A model generated the notes under the pieces. The model made no database searches and had not been told where the DNA came from. It saw nothing but the letters and a program-made list of their open reading frames with translations. The translations under genes were made by a program, and so were the position numbers. Of a stretch of 64,000 nucleotides of DNA, positions 33,051-40,830 are shown piece after piece (the first letter of the stretch is position 1; the number at the start of each line of letters is the position of its first letter). Source of the stretch: Clostridia bacterium (GTDB lineage Bacteria > Bacillota > Clostridia > Christensenellales > Borkfalkiaceae); the NCBI GenBank assembly GCA_017463025.1, contig JAFTPZ010000008.1:44267-108266 (forward strand), in the 5' to 3' direction.

Positions 33051-33953
33051 ATGGCATTATTTCACGTTTCGAGCGATTCGACCTGCGATCTGAAAAAGGA
33101 TTACGTTGAAAAACGGAATATTTGGTTTGTGCCGCTCACTTTTACAATGGAAAAAGACGGGAAGGTGGAGGAAGGGTACGATAATTTTTCCTCTCCCGAA
33201 GAGTACGTGGCGTTTTATAATAAAGTTCGCGAGGGATATTTCCCCCGTACGGCGAAACTCAACTATGAAGCGCACATGGAGCATTTTACGAAAATGGCGA
33301 AAGCGGGCGTGAAGGACGTGGTGCATTTCACGATTTCTTCGGGGCTTGCCAACACGATCACGATCACGAAGCAAGCGGCGGCGGACGTAAAAGCGCAATA
33401 CCCCGATTTCAACGTGTATGCGGTCGATCCGCTCACGGCGACGATCGGGCAGGGACTTTTGGTGTGTTTGGCGGCGGATTGTCGCGATAAGGGTATGACC
33501 GCAAAAGAAACCTACGATTACGTGATGGGTTTGAGACAGCATATCCAGCATTGCGTCATTCCCGACGATCTGTTCTATCTGAAAAAGGGCGGACGCGTTT
33601 CTGCGGTGAGCGCGGCGTTTGGGACGATGCTCAACATCAAGCCGATGATCGCGTTCGATTCCGAGGGAAAACTTTCGGTGATAGAAAAGTGTAAGGGAAT
33701 GAAGAAAGCGTTCGCACGGGTACTCGACCATATGGCAAAAGCGCCAATGGATGAAAATAAGATCGCGGTGGTCGTACACACGGATAACGAAAAGGGAGCA
33801 AGCGAGCTTGCCGAGCTTATAGAGGCGAAAACGGGCGTACGTCCCGAGATCACGATCATGGGGCCCGTGATCGGTTCGCACGTAGGGCCGAATTCCGTTT
33901 CTTGCGGTTGGCTTTCCGTGAAAACGAGAGAAGAACTTCTTTCCTCCCTATAA
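33051..33953 (+). CDS. DegV-family fatty-acid-binding protein (300 aa)
   Basis: DegV/FakB-like two-domain fold that holds a fatty acid for phosphorylation by FakA. Family landmarks are SSDSTCDLKKDY at the N-terminus, PLTFTMEKDGKVEEGYD, the lipid-head-group loop FTISSGLANTI, and DDLFYLKKGGRVSAVSAAFGTMLNIKPMI. Length is slightly above the usual 280 aa. The start at 33051 has a weak but acceptable ribosome site (CGGAG); the longer open frame upstream crosses the promoter. No fakA kinase gene is in this window. It is monocistronic, closed by a terminator. Confidence 0.92.
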   Translation: MALFHVSSDSTCDLKKDYVEKRNIWFVPLTFTMEKDGKVEEGYDNFSSPEEYVAFYNKVREGYFPRTAKLNYEAHMEHFTKMAKAGVKDVVHFTISSGLANTITITKQAAADVKAQYPDFNVYAVDPLTATIGQGLLVCLAADCRDKGMTAKETYDYVMGLRQHIQHCVIPDDLFYLKKGGRVSAVSAAFGTMLNIKPMIAFDSEGKLSVIEKCKGMKKAFARVLDHMAKAPMDENKIAVVVHTDNEKGASELAELIEAKTGVRPEITIMGPVIGSHVGPNSVSCGWLSVKTREELLSSL

Positions 33954-33968
33954 AGATAAAAAGTTTGA

Positions 33969-33997
33969 AAACGGCAGAAATGCCGTTTCTTTTTTTT
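33969..33997 (+). terminator. Terminator of degV
   Basis: An 8-bp stem (33969-33976 with 33981-33988), a GAAA loop and a long T run. Confidence 0.85.
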
Positions 33998-34010
33998 GTG
34001 CCCGAAACGC

Positions 34011-34039
34011 TTGCCTTTTTACGGGGCGTGTGCTATAAT
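34011..34039 (+). promoter_or_regulatory. Promoter of cobalamin-riboswitch operon
   Basis: TTGCCT (34011-34016), a 17-base spacer and TATAAT (34034-34039). Confidence 0.8.
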
Positions 34040-34052
34040 TTATTTAATTACA

Positions 34053-34222
34053 TACGAACGCGCGGTACGCTTTCTGCGGAAAGCGTTTAATAGGGAAGAG
34101 AGAACTTGCTCCACTGCCCCCGCAACCGTAAGAACGCCCGTTTTTATCCACTGCGCAAGTGGGAAGGATAAAAGCCGATAAAAATATCAAAGGCGCTGTA
34201 AGTCGGGAGACCTGCCGAGTGT
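34053..34222 (+). promoter_or_regulatory. Cobalamin riboswitch
   Basis: The adenosyl-/methylcobalamin aptamer is recognisable from GGGAAGAGAGAACTTG, then CCACTGCCCCCGCAACCGTAAG, cut here as CCACTGCCCC and CGCAACCGTAAG, and the closing B12-box region AGTCGGGAGACCTGCC (34201-34216). A peripheral hairpin lies at about 34140-34175. It precedes a DUF4430 lipoprotein and an ECF S component, so cobalamin probably shuts off its own uptake. The downstream terminator at 34284-34322 is the likely control point. Confidence 0.93.
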
Positions 34223-34283
34223 TTTCGAATAAAACGATTTTTCGAGGGGATGCGGAAAGCGGTTGTTTTACGCTTACTTTTTT

Positions 34284-34322
34284 TTCCGTACGCTCGAAAA
34301 TCGGGCGGTACGGAATTTTTTT
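34284..34322 (+). terminator. Riboswitch-controlled terminator
   Basis: Stem 34284-34291 with 34308-34315 (8 bp) followed by T7. The segment 34235-34246 is nearly complementary to 34293-34303 in the loop and may form part of an alternative fold. The ribosome site AGGAGG follows the T run directly. Confidence 0.7.
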
Positions 34323-34335
34323 AGGAGGTTTCTTT

Positions 34336-34764
34336 ATGAAACGTAAAATGATATCTTTTGTAACTCTTTTGGTAATGGTTATCTTTTCTGCGTTTTGTCT
34401 TGTCGCTTGCGGCGGCGGTACGGCGGCGGCAGAAGTGGTGGAAACGACGGATACGCTTGTCGTCATTCGGGTAGAAAAGACGGACGAGGAGGCGACGTTG
34501 TTTGACGTGATGGAAGCGTTGCAGGAGGACAACGCGTTGCAATTCGAGCTTTCCGGTACAATGTTGAAGAGTTTGAACGGTACGGAAAACGCTTCCGATT
34601 TTTCTTCTTGTTGGATGCTGTATACTTCGGATAATGCAATGGGCAATAGCGAATGGGGCACGTACGATTATAACGGAACGAGTTGTTTGAGCGCGATTTT
34701 AGGCGGCGACGCGTTGACCGTTTCGGCGGGCGCGTATTACGTTTGGGTATATCAAACGTTCTAA
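34336..34764 (+). CDS. DUF4430-domain lipoprotein, probable cobalamin-binding (142 aa)
   Basis: A lipoprotein signal peptide ends in the lipobox LVAC (cysteine 25). The mature part of about 115 residues matches DUF4430, the fold of the C-terminal domain of transcobalamin: TLFDVMEALQEDN, then SCWMLYTSDN and a final YYVWVYQTF. It sits between a cobalamin riboswitch and an ECF S component, so it probably captures a corrinoid outside the membrane. The upstream open frame crosses the riboswitch terminator; ATG 34336 follows AGGAGG and starts the signal peptide. Confidence 0.85.
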   Translation: MKRKMISFVTLLVMVIFSAFCLVACGGGTAAAEVVETTDTLVVIRVEKTDEEATLFDVMEALQEDNALQFELSGTMLKSLNGTENASDFSSCWMLYTSDNAMGNSEWGTYDYNGTSCLSAILGGDALTVSAGAYYVWVYQTF

Positions 34765-34785
34765 AACGAGGCAGGCAGGTATGCG

Positions 34786-35394
34786 ATGAACGACGAAAAG
34801 CGACAAAATCCGACAATAGAAAAACGGCGTAAAAAGGCGGCGGCACGTTCGGCAAAGGAGTGCGCCTATCTTGCCGCGTTCGTCGCGCTCGTGATCGCCG
34901 TACAACTCGCGCTGTCCGTTATTCCGAGCGTGGAGCTCGTTACGGTTATGTTCGTGGCGTATGCGTTCGCAATGGGCGTGAAAAGGGGAATGATCGCGGC
35001 GACGGCGTTTTCCCTTCTCCGTCAGCTCGTGTTCGGCTTTTTCCCGACCGTACTCGTTTTGTATCTCGTTTATTATAACTTGTTGACCTTGTGCTTCGGC
35101 TTACTCGGCGGCAAGCTACGGACAACGCCAAAAAATCTGCCTTGGCTCGTTTTGATCGCGTGCGCGTGTACCGTTTGTTTCACGATGATAGACAACGTGC
35201 TCACGCCCCTTTGGTACGGCTATTCCGCACGAGCGGCGAAAGCGTACTTTATCAGCTCGTTACCCTTTATGATACCGCAGGTGGTGTGTACGGCAATATC
35301 GGTGGCGTGCTTGTTTTTACCGCTGTCGAAAGTATTTTTTATCGTAAAATCGCGCGTATGCGCATATGAGAAAATAAGCACGGAAAAGAGATAG
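34786..35394 (+). CDS. ECF transporter S component, probably for cobalamin (202 aa)
   Basis: A membrane protein with about six helices (AFVALVIAVQLALSVIP, VFVAYAFAMGVKRGMIAATAFSLL, TVLVLYLVYYNLLTLCFGLLGG, and more) and a basic N-terminus, the size and pattern of substrate-capture subunits of energy-coupling-factor transporters. The shared energising module (EcfT, EcfA) is not in the window and is usually encoded elsewhere. Placement behind a cobalamin riboswitch and the DUF4430 gene, 21 bases apart, argues for a corrinoid substrate, as for CbrT-like proteins. The specificity is inferred from context, not from residues. Confidence 0.82.
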   Translation: MNDEKRQNPTIEKRRKKAAARSAKECAYLAAFVALVIAVQLALSVIPSVELVTVMFVAYAFAMGVKRGMIAATAFSLLRQLVFGFFPTVLVLYLVYYNLLTLCFGLLGGKLRTTPKNLPWLVLIACACTVCFTMIDNVLTPLWYGYSARAAKAYFISSLPFMIPQVVCTAISVACLFLPLSKVFFIVKSRVCAYEKISTEKR

Positions 35395-35448
35395 AAAGAA
35401 TCCCACAAAAAAAGTGAAGAATTTCATTGAGATTTTCACGCCAAAAAC

Positions 35449-35477
35449 TTGCTTTTTAACATAGAATTTGTTACAAT
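35449..35477 (+). promoter_or_regulatory. Promoter of UDP-sugar pyrophosphorylase gene
   Basis: TTGCTT (35449-35454), a 17-base spacer and TACAAT (35472-35477). Confidence 0.75.
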
Positions 35478-35506
35478 AAAAGAAAACGAGGAGTGAGTGA
35501 TACATT

Positions 35507-36736
35507 ATGACTTACGAACAGGCAAAAACACTTTTGGAACAAAAAGGTCAAACGCAGCTTTTGCGTTACTACGACGAATTGAGCGAGGAAAGCAAGCAAA
35601 AGCTTTTGACGGCGATCGAAAATATAAACTGGGACTTCGAGGCTGCGCTTGCCAACCCCGTGGATATGAGCGGTAAGGGCAGAGATATTCGCCCGATTGC
35701 AGGTTTACGCCGCGCAGAGATCGTAAAAAAGGAAAAAGAGTTTGAAAATATCGGTACGGCAGCGATCAAGGCAGGAAAAGTCGCGGCGGTGCTTTTGGCA
35801 GGCGGTATGGGTACGCGCCTTGGCGTAGACGGCCCGAAAGGCGCTTACGATATCGGCGTAACCAAGCCCTTATACATTTTCGAACAGCAGATGAAAAATC
35901 TTGTTCAGGTGAACGAAAAATGCGGCACGATCGTTCCTTTGTACATTATGACGAGCGATAAAAACCACGAGCAAACGACGAGCTTTTGGAAAGCGCATAA
36001 CTATTTCGGCTATCCGGAAACGGAAGTGAAATTCTTCAAACAGGATATGGCGCCGGCGGTGGATTATAACGGAAAAATTTTCTTGGAAACGAAAGACACG
36101 CCCGCGCTTTCGCCCAACGGTAACGGCGGCTGGTTCGGTTCGCTCTGCCGCGCGGGACTTTGCGAGGACTTGCATAAGCGGGGTGTGGAATGGCTGAATA
36201 TCTACGCGGTGGATAACGTGTTGCAACGCATAGCCGATCCCGTGTTCGTGGGCGCGACGATCGATTCGGGCGTGAACTGCGGCGCAAAGGTCATCTGTAA
36301 GACCAACCCCACCGAAAAGGTAGGCGTACTTTGTATGGACGGCGATAAGCCCGACATTATCGAGTATTACGAGCTGACGGACGAAATGGCGAATCAAAAG
36401 GACGAAAACGGCGATCTGGCGTATTGCTACGGCGCGATCATGAACTATTTGTTCCGTCTTTCCAAGCTCGAAGAGATCGCAGAACAGAAAATCCCCGTGC
36501 ATATCGTGGAAAAGAAGATCGAATGTCTTTGCGAGGACGGCGTAACGAGAAAGCCCGAAAAGGAAAACGGTAAGAAATTCGAAACGCTTGCCGTCGATCT
36601 GATCAAGCCCATGGCGAGCGTGTTGCCTTTCGAAGTCGTGCGCGAAAAGGAATTTGCGCCCATTAAAAACAAGACGGGCGTAGATAGCGTGGAGTCTGCT
36701 CGCGAGCTTTTGAAATTGAACGGAGTGGAACTCTAA
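35507..36736 (+). CDS. UDPGP-type UTP--sugar-1-phosphate uridylyltransferase (409 aa)
   Basis: Belongs to the eukaryotic-like UDPGP/UAP1 group rather than the GalU or GlmU types. The nucleotide-binding motif is LAGGMGTRLGVDGPKGAYD, followed by YIMTSDKNHEQT, ALSPNGNGGWFGSL (base and sugar contact) and VDNVLQRIADPVFVG. It makes a UDP-sugar, most likely UDP-GlcNAc/GalNAc or UDP-glucose, from UTP and a sugar 1-phosphate; the exact sugar is not determined. AACGAGGAG lies upstream of the ATG. Its stop codon overlaps the next start (TAATG), implying translational coupling. Confidence 0.9.
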   Translation: MTYEQAKTLLEQKGQTQLLRYYDELSEESKQKLLTAIENINWDFEAALANPVDMSGKGRDIRPIAGLRRAEIVKKEKEFENIGTAAIKAGKVAAVLLAGGMGTRLGVDGPKGAYDIGVTKPLYIFEQQMKNLVQVNEKCGTIVPLYIMTSDKNHEQTTSFWKAHNYFGYPETEVKFFKQDMAPAVDYNGKIFLETKDTPALSPNGNGGWFGSLCRAGLCEDLHKRGVEWLNIYAVDNVLQRIADPVFVGATIDSGVNCGAKVICKTNPTEKVGVLCMDGDKPDIIEYYELTDEMANQKDENGDLAYCYGAIMNYLFRLSKLEEIAEQKIPVHIVEKKIECLCEDGVTRKPEKENGKKFETLAVDLIKPMASVLPFEVVREKEFAPIKNKTGVDSVESARELLKLNGVEL

Positions 36737-37089
36737 TGGCTACGGATCTGGTCGGGAACGAAACCCTCCAACGCTTTATTCAGCTTTTATGTGATTTGAA
36801 CCACGAGGCGGTCGAGCTGCTCAAAACGGGCAACGCGGAGCTTTTATACGCGATGAACGACACGATCGAGGAGATATATAAGATACAGCACGAGGGCACG
36901 GAGGAGGCGTATACGGCGATCGAAGAGGACGCACAGATCATTTACAAAAACTTTAACGCGGCGGTAACGATGATGAAAAGTAACGAAAACGCGCTCGCGG
37001 ATAAAACGACGAGCGAGGCGGTGAAAATTTTCGTGCGGAACATTTTCGACGCAAACGTACGGATCGTACTTGCCTACGGATTGGCATAA
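36736..37089 (+). CDS. Unknown small helical protein (117 aa)
   Basis: I do not recognise it. It is acidic and predicted to be all helical, with heptad-like stretches (TLQRFIQLLCDLNHEAVELLKTG split by LLYAMNDTIEEIYKIQ). It has no membrane segment or signal peptide and no cysteine cluster. Its ATG shares a base with the stop codon of the UDP-sugar pyrophosphorylase gene, so the two are translated together and may act together. A strong terminator follows. Confidence 0.7.
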   Translation: MATDLVGNETLQRFIQLLCDLNHEAVELLKTGNAELLYAMNDTIEEIYKIQHEGTEEAYTAIEEDAQIIYKNFNAAVTMMKSNENALADKTTSEAVKIFVRNIFDANVRIVLAYGLA

Positions 37090-37090
37090 A

Positions 37091-37124
37091 AACGGCGGCG
37101 TGCATAGGCACGCCGTTTTCTTTT
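37091..37124 (+). terminator. Terminator; one of two inverted 24-bp copies
   Basis: A GC-rich hairpin GGCGTGC/GCACGCC with ATAG loop, followed by TTTTCTTTT. Bases 37096-37119 occur again, inverted and exact, at 39399-39422. Confidence 0.85.
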
Positions 37125-37196
37125 GTAAAAATTTTACTTTTTTGGCGAGTAAAAACGGTTGCTCGCGCGTCTAATAAACGGAGGGCGTAAAACGGA

Positions 37197-37760
37197 ATGG
37201 CGGAACGCGATAAAAAGACAACTGAATCTTTATACCATCGCTTTTTCCGTGGCGATAGGGAGGCGGTCGCCGAGCTTGTAAACGAGCACAGAGTGGGCTT
37301 GATCCTGTTTATCAACGGCTACGTGCGTAGGACGGACGTGGCGGAGGATCTGGCAAGCGACGCGTTCGCGGCTTTGCTCGTAAAACGCCCGAAGATCAAG
37401 GACGCCGCCCGTTTCAAGACCTATCTGTTTTCCATAGCGAAAAACGGCGCGCTTACTTGGTTACGGAAAAACAAACGCCTGACGGAGCTGGACGAGAATG
37501 CGATAGCGCCTGCTGTGGACGATCCCGAATTAGAGCTTATCCGCGAGGAGGAAAAGAGAGTCGTTTTCCGTGCGATCGAAAAACTGACGGAGGAATATCG
37601 AAGCGTACTTATATTGCGGTATTACGAGGAGTTGTCCGCCGAGCATATCGCGAAGATTATGAAAAAGAACAAAAAGCAGGTGTATAATCTGTTGCAAAGG
37701 GCGAAGTCGGCGATGAAAAATATTTTAGAGGAGGAGGGGCTCGTCTATGAAACCGATTGA
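37197..37760 (+). CDS. ECF-type RNA polymerase sigma factor (187 aa)
   Basis: Region 2 (LVNEHRVGLILFINGYVRRTDVAEDLASDAFAALL, here residues about 23-57) and region 4 (LTEEYRSVLILRYYEELSAEHIAKIMKKNKKQVYNLLQRAK, about 127-167) are separated by a short linker, the minimal sigma-70 plan. TYLFSIAKNGALTWLRKNKR closes region 2. GGAGGG lies 9 bases before the ATG. The following gene overlaps it by 14 bases and encodes a membrane-anchored protein, the usual place of an anti-sigma factor. Its target promoters are unknown; autoregulation is likely for this class. Confidence 0.9.
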   Translation: MAERDKKTTESLYHRFFRGDREAVAELVNEHRVGLILFINGYVRRTDVAEDLASDAFAALLVKRPKIKDAARFKTYLFSIAKNGALTWLRKNKRLTELDENAIAPAVDDPELELIREEEKRVVFRAIEKLTEEYRSVLILRYYEELSAEHIAKIMKKNKKQVYNLLQRAKSAMKNILEEEGLVYETD

Positions 37761-39393
37761 AGATTTCACGAAAGACGTTTTGGAAAAATCCAAACGGCAA
37801 AAGAAAAGAAAACGTATCGTCCGTTCGTGCGTGGCGCTTTCTCTCGTCGGCTTACTCACGTTCGGCGTACTGTATAGCAACATTATCCCGTTCGGCGAGA
37901 TATTTCAATCGCGGGCATACGAGCGGTATATGCAGTCGTACGTTTCCTCCGACCAAACGACCCGTTTGAAAATCATCGACGGCGACAATGCGGCGATCAC
38001 CGTGGGCAACCGCGCGTACGCTTGCGCTTTGAAAGAAGAAAACGCGCAAACGTTTTCCCTGTCCTTGCGTTCAAGTGAGGTGGAAAGCAAAGATTTATCC
38101 GTACGCTTTTCAGAGGGCAAAGCCGAGCTTTCGGGAGTTTTGAACGAGGAAACGATCGGCGAAACCTTGAATATCGTGCAGGATATGGAAGTGGAAAGCG
38201 GCGCGTGGGTAAATTTTGAAAACAAGCAACACGAGGGCGGCACGCGCGGCGCGATTTTCGATTGGCTTTTAGTGGACGAAAAACAATCCTATTGCGGCAA
38301 CGAGTCGTATGCGCTCGAATGTGAATTCGTCGCGGTCGGAAATATCGTCTTACAGTACGTCAAGGATCAAGTGAGCGGCATTTATACGGCGCTACTTTTC
38401 GAAACGGTGGGGGCGGACGTCTACGGTTTTCCCGTCGTGAGTAATACGGGGTATTTGAACGCGGACGGTTCGGAGTGGATAACGAGTTATTTCAAGCAAA
38501 CCAACGAGGAAAATAAGCTGGATTTTTCGGGCGGTAAGTTTGAAACGGAATTGGTCGATTACGAGCTACTTTCTGGGCGTTACGCCGATTTGGATATGAC
38601 GGGCGGTACGGGTTTGGATGGCGGATTTGGGTGGCGACTTGCACCTATTTCCCCGATATCAAAAACGCGCGCGGAGGGGTTAAAACTATCGCTTGAATTG
38701 AATGCGGACGGCTCGCTTGCGTTCCGCTCTTCGGGGCATTGGCTTTTGAATACGTCCTGCGGCGGAAAATGGATCGCCTTTGAGGATTTCGTACTCGTGA
38801 TTTTAGATAAGGAATATCCCTATTTGGGCTTGAAAGCGTTTACGATAGAACAAAACGAGAGCACGTATTTGCAGGGCGACTTTTTGCAAACGGCGATCAG
38901 CAATATCAACGCGGCGGGCGTGTATAAGGTGGGGTATCACACGTTTACCTATTATTATTACGAAGCGGCGGCAACCTTATATTGGGGTAGCGAATGGTCG
39001 GAGGACACCTTAAAGCCCAAGCTTTTATACGACGTTGCGTATACGTTTGACGGTTGGTTTGAGGATTGGCACGCGGACGGTAGCGAGGGGGAACGCGTGC
39101 CGCTTATAGAGGACGACGGCACAGAGCTTATTTTCCGTGAAAACGGGAAATGCGAGGTGTATAGAAACGGCGAGCTCAAACAAACGCTCGGGTATCGCTT
39201 TAACGTGATCAACGAAGAACGCTTCTCCGTGAGATTTGACAGTCGGCTGTATGTATATTGCGAGGGACAAAGGTATAGCACGTCTTACCTCAACGTTTAT
39301 GCAAAGCGTCTGTTCGCGCAAACGGACGAGTATGATTATATAGACGGCGTATTTTCAACGCGTAGCTGGCAGATCGTGTTTCGCACAAAGTAA
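37747..39393 (+). CDS. Membrane-anchored extracellular protein, putative anti-sigma/sensor (548 aa)
   Basis: The first 24 residues are cytoplasmic and basic (EKSKRQKKRKRIVRS). One membrane helix follows (about 25-44), then some 500 extracellular residues rich in tyrosine, glycine and acidic amino acids with a beta-strand look (YYYYEAAATLYWGSEWSE, LYVYCEGQRYSTSYLNVY). No zinc anti-sigma motif or other known domain is visible. The 14-base overlap with the ECF sigma gene and the single-pass layout suggest it holds or signals to that sigma factor, but the cytoplasmic part is short. I do not recognise the extracellular domain. Confidence 0.78.
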   Translation: MKPIEDFTKDVLEKSKRQKKRKRIVRSCVALSLVGLLTFGVLYSNIIPFGEIFQSRAYERYMQSYVSSDQTTRLKIIDGDNAAITVGNRAYACALKEENAQTFSLSLRSSEVESKDLSVRFSEGKAELSGVLNEETIGETLNIVQDMEVESGAWVNFENKQHEGGTRGAIFDWLLVDEKQSYCGNESYALECEFVAVGNIVLQYVKDQVSGIYTALLFETVGADVYGFPVVSNTGYLNADGSEWITSYFKQTNEENKLDFSGGKFETELVDYELLSGRYADLDMTGGTGLDGGFGWRLAPISPISKTRAEGLKLSLELNADGSLAFRSSGHWLLNTSCGGKWIAFEDFVLVILDKEYPYLGLKAFTIEQNESTYLQGDFLQTAISNINAAGVYKVGYHTFTYYYYEAAATLYWGSEWSEDTLKPKLLYDVAYTFDGWFEDWHADGSEGERVPLIEDDGTELIFRENGKCEVYRNGELKQTLGYRFNVINEERFSVRFDSRLYVYCEGQRYSTSYLNVYAKRLFAQTDEYDYIDGVFSTRSWQIVFRTK

Positions 39394-39398
39394 ATAAT

Positions 39399-39422
39399 AA
39401 AACGGCGTGCCTATGCACGCCG
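39399..39422 (-). terminator. Terminator of SLOG gene; inverted copy of 37096-37119
   Basis: The same 24 bases as at 37096-37119, reversed. On the minus strand it reads as an 8-bp GC stem with ATAG loop and a TTTTATTATTT tail, ending the SLOG transcript. It probably also slows transcription from the left. Confidence 0.75.
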
Positions 39423-39427
39423 CTGAT

Positions 39428-40003
39428 TTATTTTTCTTTTTTTCGTTGTCTTAATTCGCCTGCAAATTCCCGATAAGTTTCTTTTAGAAGAAAATTGGGC
39501 AGAGAGATAATATCAAGATGTTTCCACTTGTGTGCCGCGTAATCGATAGAATAATTCGTACAACCGCGGTTTGAACCCGACGAAAAAATGACGACCTCGC
39601 ACGATCGGTCTATCATAGTTTCGAACGTTTCCGCCATACACGTAGCCGTATATTCTTCGGCAATACAAAAGGTCGCGTTAGCGGCTTTTATAATTTTGTC
39701 GTATCGTATTCGTTCTTCCTCGTTAAATTTATTAGGACGGGTAGGATAGGGCGCGACGATTTCCAATCGGATTTGCGGATAAAGCTCTCGGTATTTAAGT
39801 ACGCTTTCGGCAACGTCGAGCGGAGTGCCGTTTTCCCCTGCCACCAAAAAATAAATAAAACCGCGTTCAGCGTATTTCTTTACGAGAAAATCTACGTATT
39901 CGAAATACTTTTTTTGAAACGGGTTATTTTTGTTGTAATACTTCCACGGAAAGTTTTCAGGTCTATGTCCTACGAAACAAACGGTTTTTCTGTAATTATC
40001 CAT
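39428..40003 (-). CDS. SLOG-domain protein, DUF1273/YpsA-like (191 aa)
   Basis: The N-terminal CFVGHRPENFPW is the hallmark of this Rossmann-like nucleotide-binding family; FLVAGENGTPLDVAESVLKYR and RLEIVAPYP follow, then EEYTATCMAETFETMIDRSCEVVIFSSGS with the second ligand-binding part. SLOG proteins are thought to bind nucleotide or ADP-ribose-related ligands; several belong to conflict or phage-related systems, but the role of this subgroup is not settled. It is divergent from three small XRE genes, with a palindromic operator over its promoter. AT-rich composition suggests acquired DNA. Confidence 0.85.
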   Translation of the reverse strand: MDNYRKTVCFVGHRPENFPWKYYNKNNPFQKKYFEYVDFLVKKYAERGFIYFLVAGENGTPLDVAESVLKYRELYPQIRLEIVAPYPTRPNKFNEEERIRYDKIIKAANATFCIAEEYTATCMAETFETMIDRSCEVVIFSSGSNRGCTNYSIDYAAHKWKHLDIISLPNFLLKETYREFAGELRQRKKEK

Positions 40004-40037
40004 TTTTTATCTTTTGTTCCTTACAGTAATTATAAGT

Positions 40038-40066
40038 ATTATAGCACAAAATATGGTTGCACGCAA
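40038..40066 (-). promoter_or_regulatory. Promoter of SLOG gene
   Basis: Minus strand TTGCGT (40061-40066), a 17-base spacer and TATAAT (40038-40043). The palindrome at 40049-40074 covers the -35 and most of the spacer. Confidence 0.7.
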
Positions 40067-40116
40067 CCATATTTAATTAAAAATTTATATTAAAATATAG
40101 TTGCAAATAGCCATAT
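40049..40116. promoter_or_regulatory. Paired operators between SLOG gene and XRE operon
   Basis: A 12-bp perfect inverted repeat, AAATATGGTTGC with its complement at 40063-40074, is separated by 2 bases. A weaker 22-bp copy (ATATAGTTGC to AGCCATAT) lies at 40095-40116. The centres are 44 bp apart. These are likely binding sites of one of the adjacent XRE proteins. Confidence 0.7.
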
Positions 40117-40131
40117 AAAGGTGGTGCGACT

Positions 40132-40374
40132 ATGAATAGTGTAAATAAAGCGGTAGTTTTACGTATAGAAGAATTGTTAGCGGAAAAGAAAATGACAAGA
40201 TACCGTTTAGCGATGAATAGTGGGGTTACGCACTCCACTTTGAAAAATATTATGCACGAAACGGTAACTGATAGTTTATTGTCTACGACCATTCAAATTG
40301 CAGGTGGATTTGATATGACGGTGAGTGAATTTTTGGATAGTCCGCTTTTTGCAGAGGAAAACTTAAATATATGA
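40132..40374 (+). CDS. XRE-family regulator, first of three (80 aa)
   Basis: A minimal HTH domain: VVLRIEELLAEKKMTRYRLAM, then GVTHSTLKNIM as turn and recognition helix, closing with FDMTVSEFLDSPLF. AGGTGG lies 8 bases before the ATG. Its ATGA overlap with the next gene means coupled translation. It is the first gene after the palindromic operator region and the best candidate for the protein that binds it. It resembles the small HTH protein at 1642-1842. Confidence 0.85.
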   Translation: MNSVNKAVVLRIEELLAEKKMTRYRLAMNSGVTHSTLKNIMHETVTDSLLSTTIQIAGGFDMTVSEFLDSPLFAEENLNI

Positions 40375-40604
40375 AACTCGTAGAGGCAGTAGGGAAGAGG
40401 GTAGAAACATTATTAAACGAAAGACATATGAAACAAAATCATTTGTCTTTAAGCGGTGGTATACCGCGTTCTACGATTTCGGTTATCGTGGGCGTAAAAC
40501 GAAAAGCGATAAAGCTAAATACCGTTTATGAAATTTGCGATACGTTAGGTATTACGTTGAAAGATTTTTTTGACGATCCGATTTTTGAACAAGTTACCGA
40601 TTAA
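40371..40604 (+). CDS. XRE-family regulator, second of three (77 aa)
   Basis: An HTH domain with RVETLLNERHMKQNHLSLSG, recognition helix GIPRSTISVIVG and ICDTLGITLKDFFDDPIF. The closing motif is almost the same as in the first gene (SEFLDSPLF versus KDFFDDPIF), so the two probably arose by duplication and then diverged in the DNA-contacting helix. The start overlaps the previous stop by four bases (ATGA). No extra domain is present. Confidence 0.85.
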   Translation: MKLVEAVGKRVETLLNERHMKQNHLSLSGGIPRSTISVIVGVKRKAIKLNTVYEICDTLGITLKDFFDDPIFEQVTD

Positions 40605-40617
40605 AAGCTATAAAATT

Positions 40618-40830
40618 ATGGAAAACAAATTAAAGTTTGCGGAGAACTTAAAAAACGAAATAGAAAACAGTCCGCTTTCGCAAGAGAAAATAGCGAAAGC
40701 GTTGGGCACGACGCAAGCAACGGTCAGTCGTTGGTGCTCGGGGCGTTATCAACCAGATTTTGAAACATTATTTCGTTTATGTAAAATTTTAGATACCACG
40801 CCAAACGTATTGCTCGGTTGGGAAGATTAA
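40618..40830 (+). CDS. XRE-family regulator, third of three (70 aa)
   Basis: The HTH domain reads FAENLKNEIENSPLSQEKIAKALG, TTQATVSRWCSGRYQP, and ends LCKILDTTPNVLLGWED, a pattern seen in phage-type immunity repressors. It belongs to a different XRE subgroup from the first two genes. The ATG at 40618 lies 13 bases after the preceding stop; no good ribosome site is visible, so it may depend on coupling. A bidirectional terminator overlaps its stop codon. Confidence 0.8.
   Translation: MENKLKFAENLKNEIENSPLSQEKIAKALGTTQATVSRWCSGRYQPDFETLFRLCKILDTTPNVLLGWED

Noticed and set aside
39428-40830. Prophage
   Set aside because: No integrase, replication or structural genes; only regulators and the SLOG gene.
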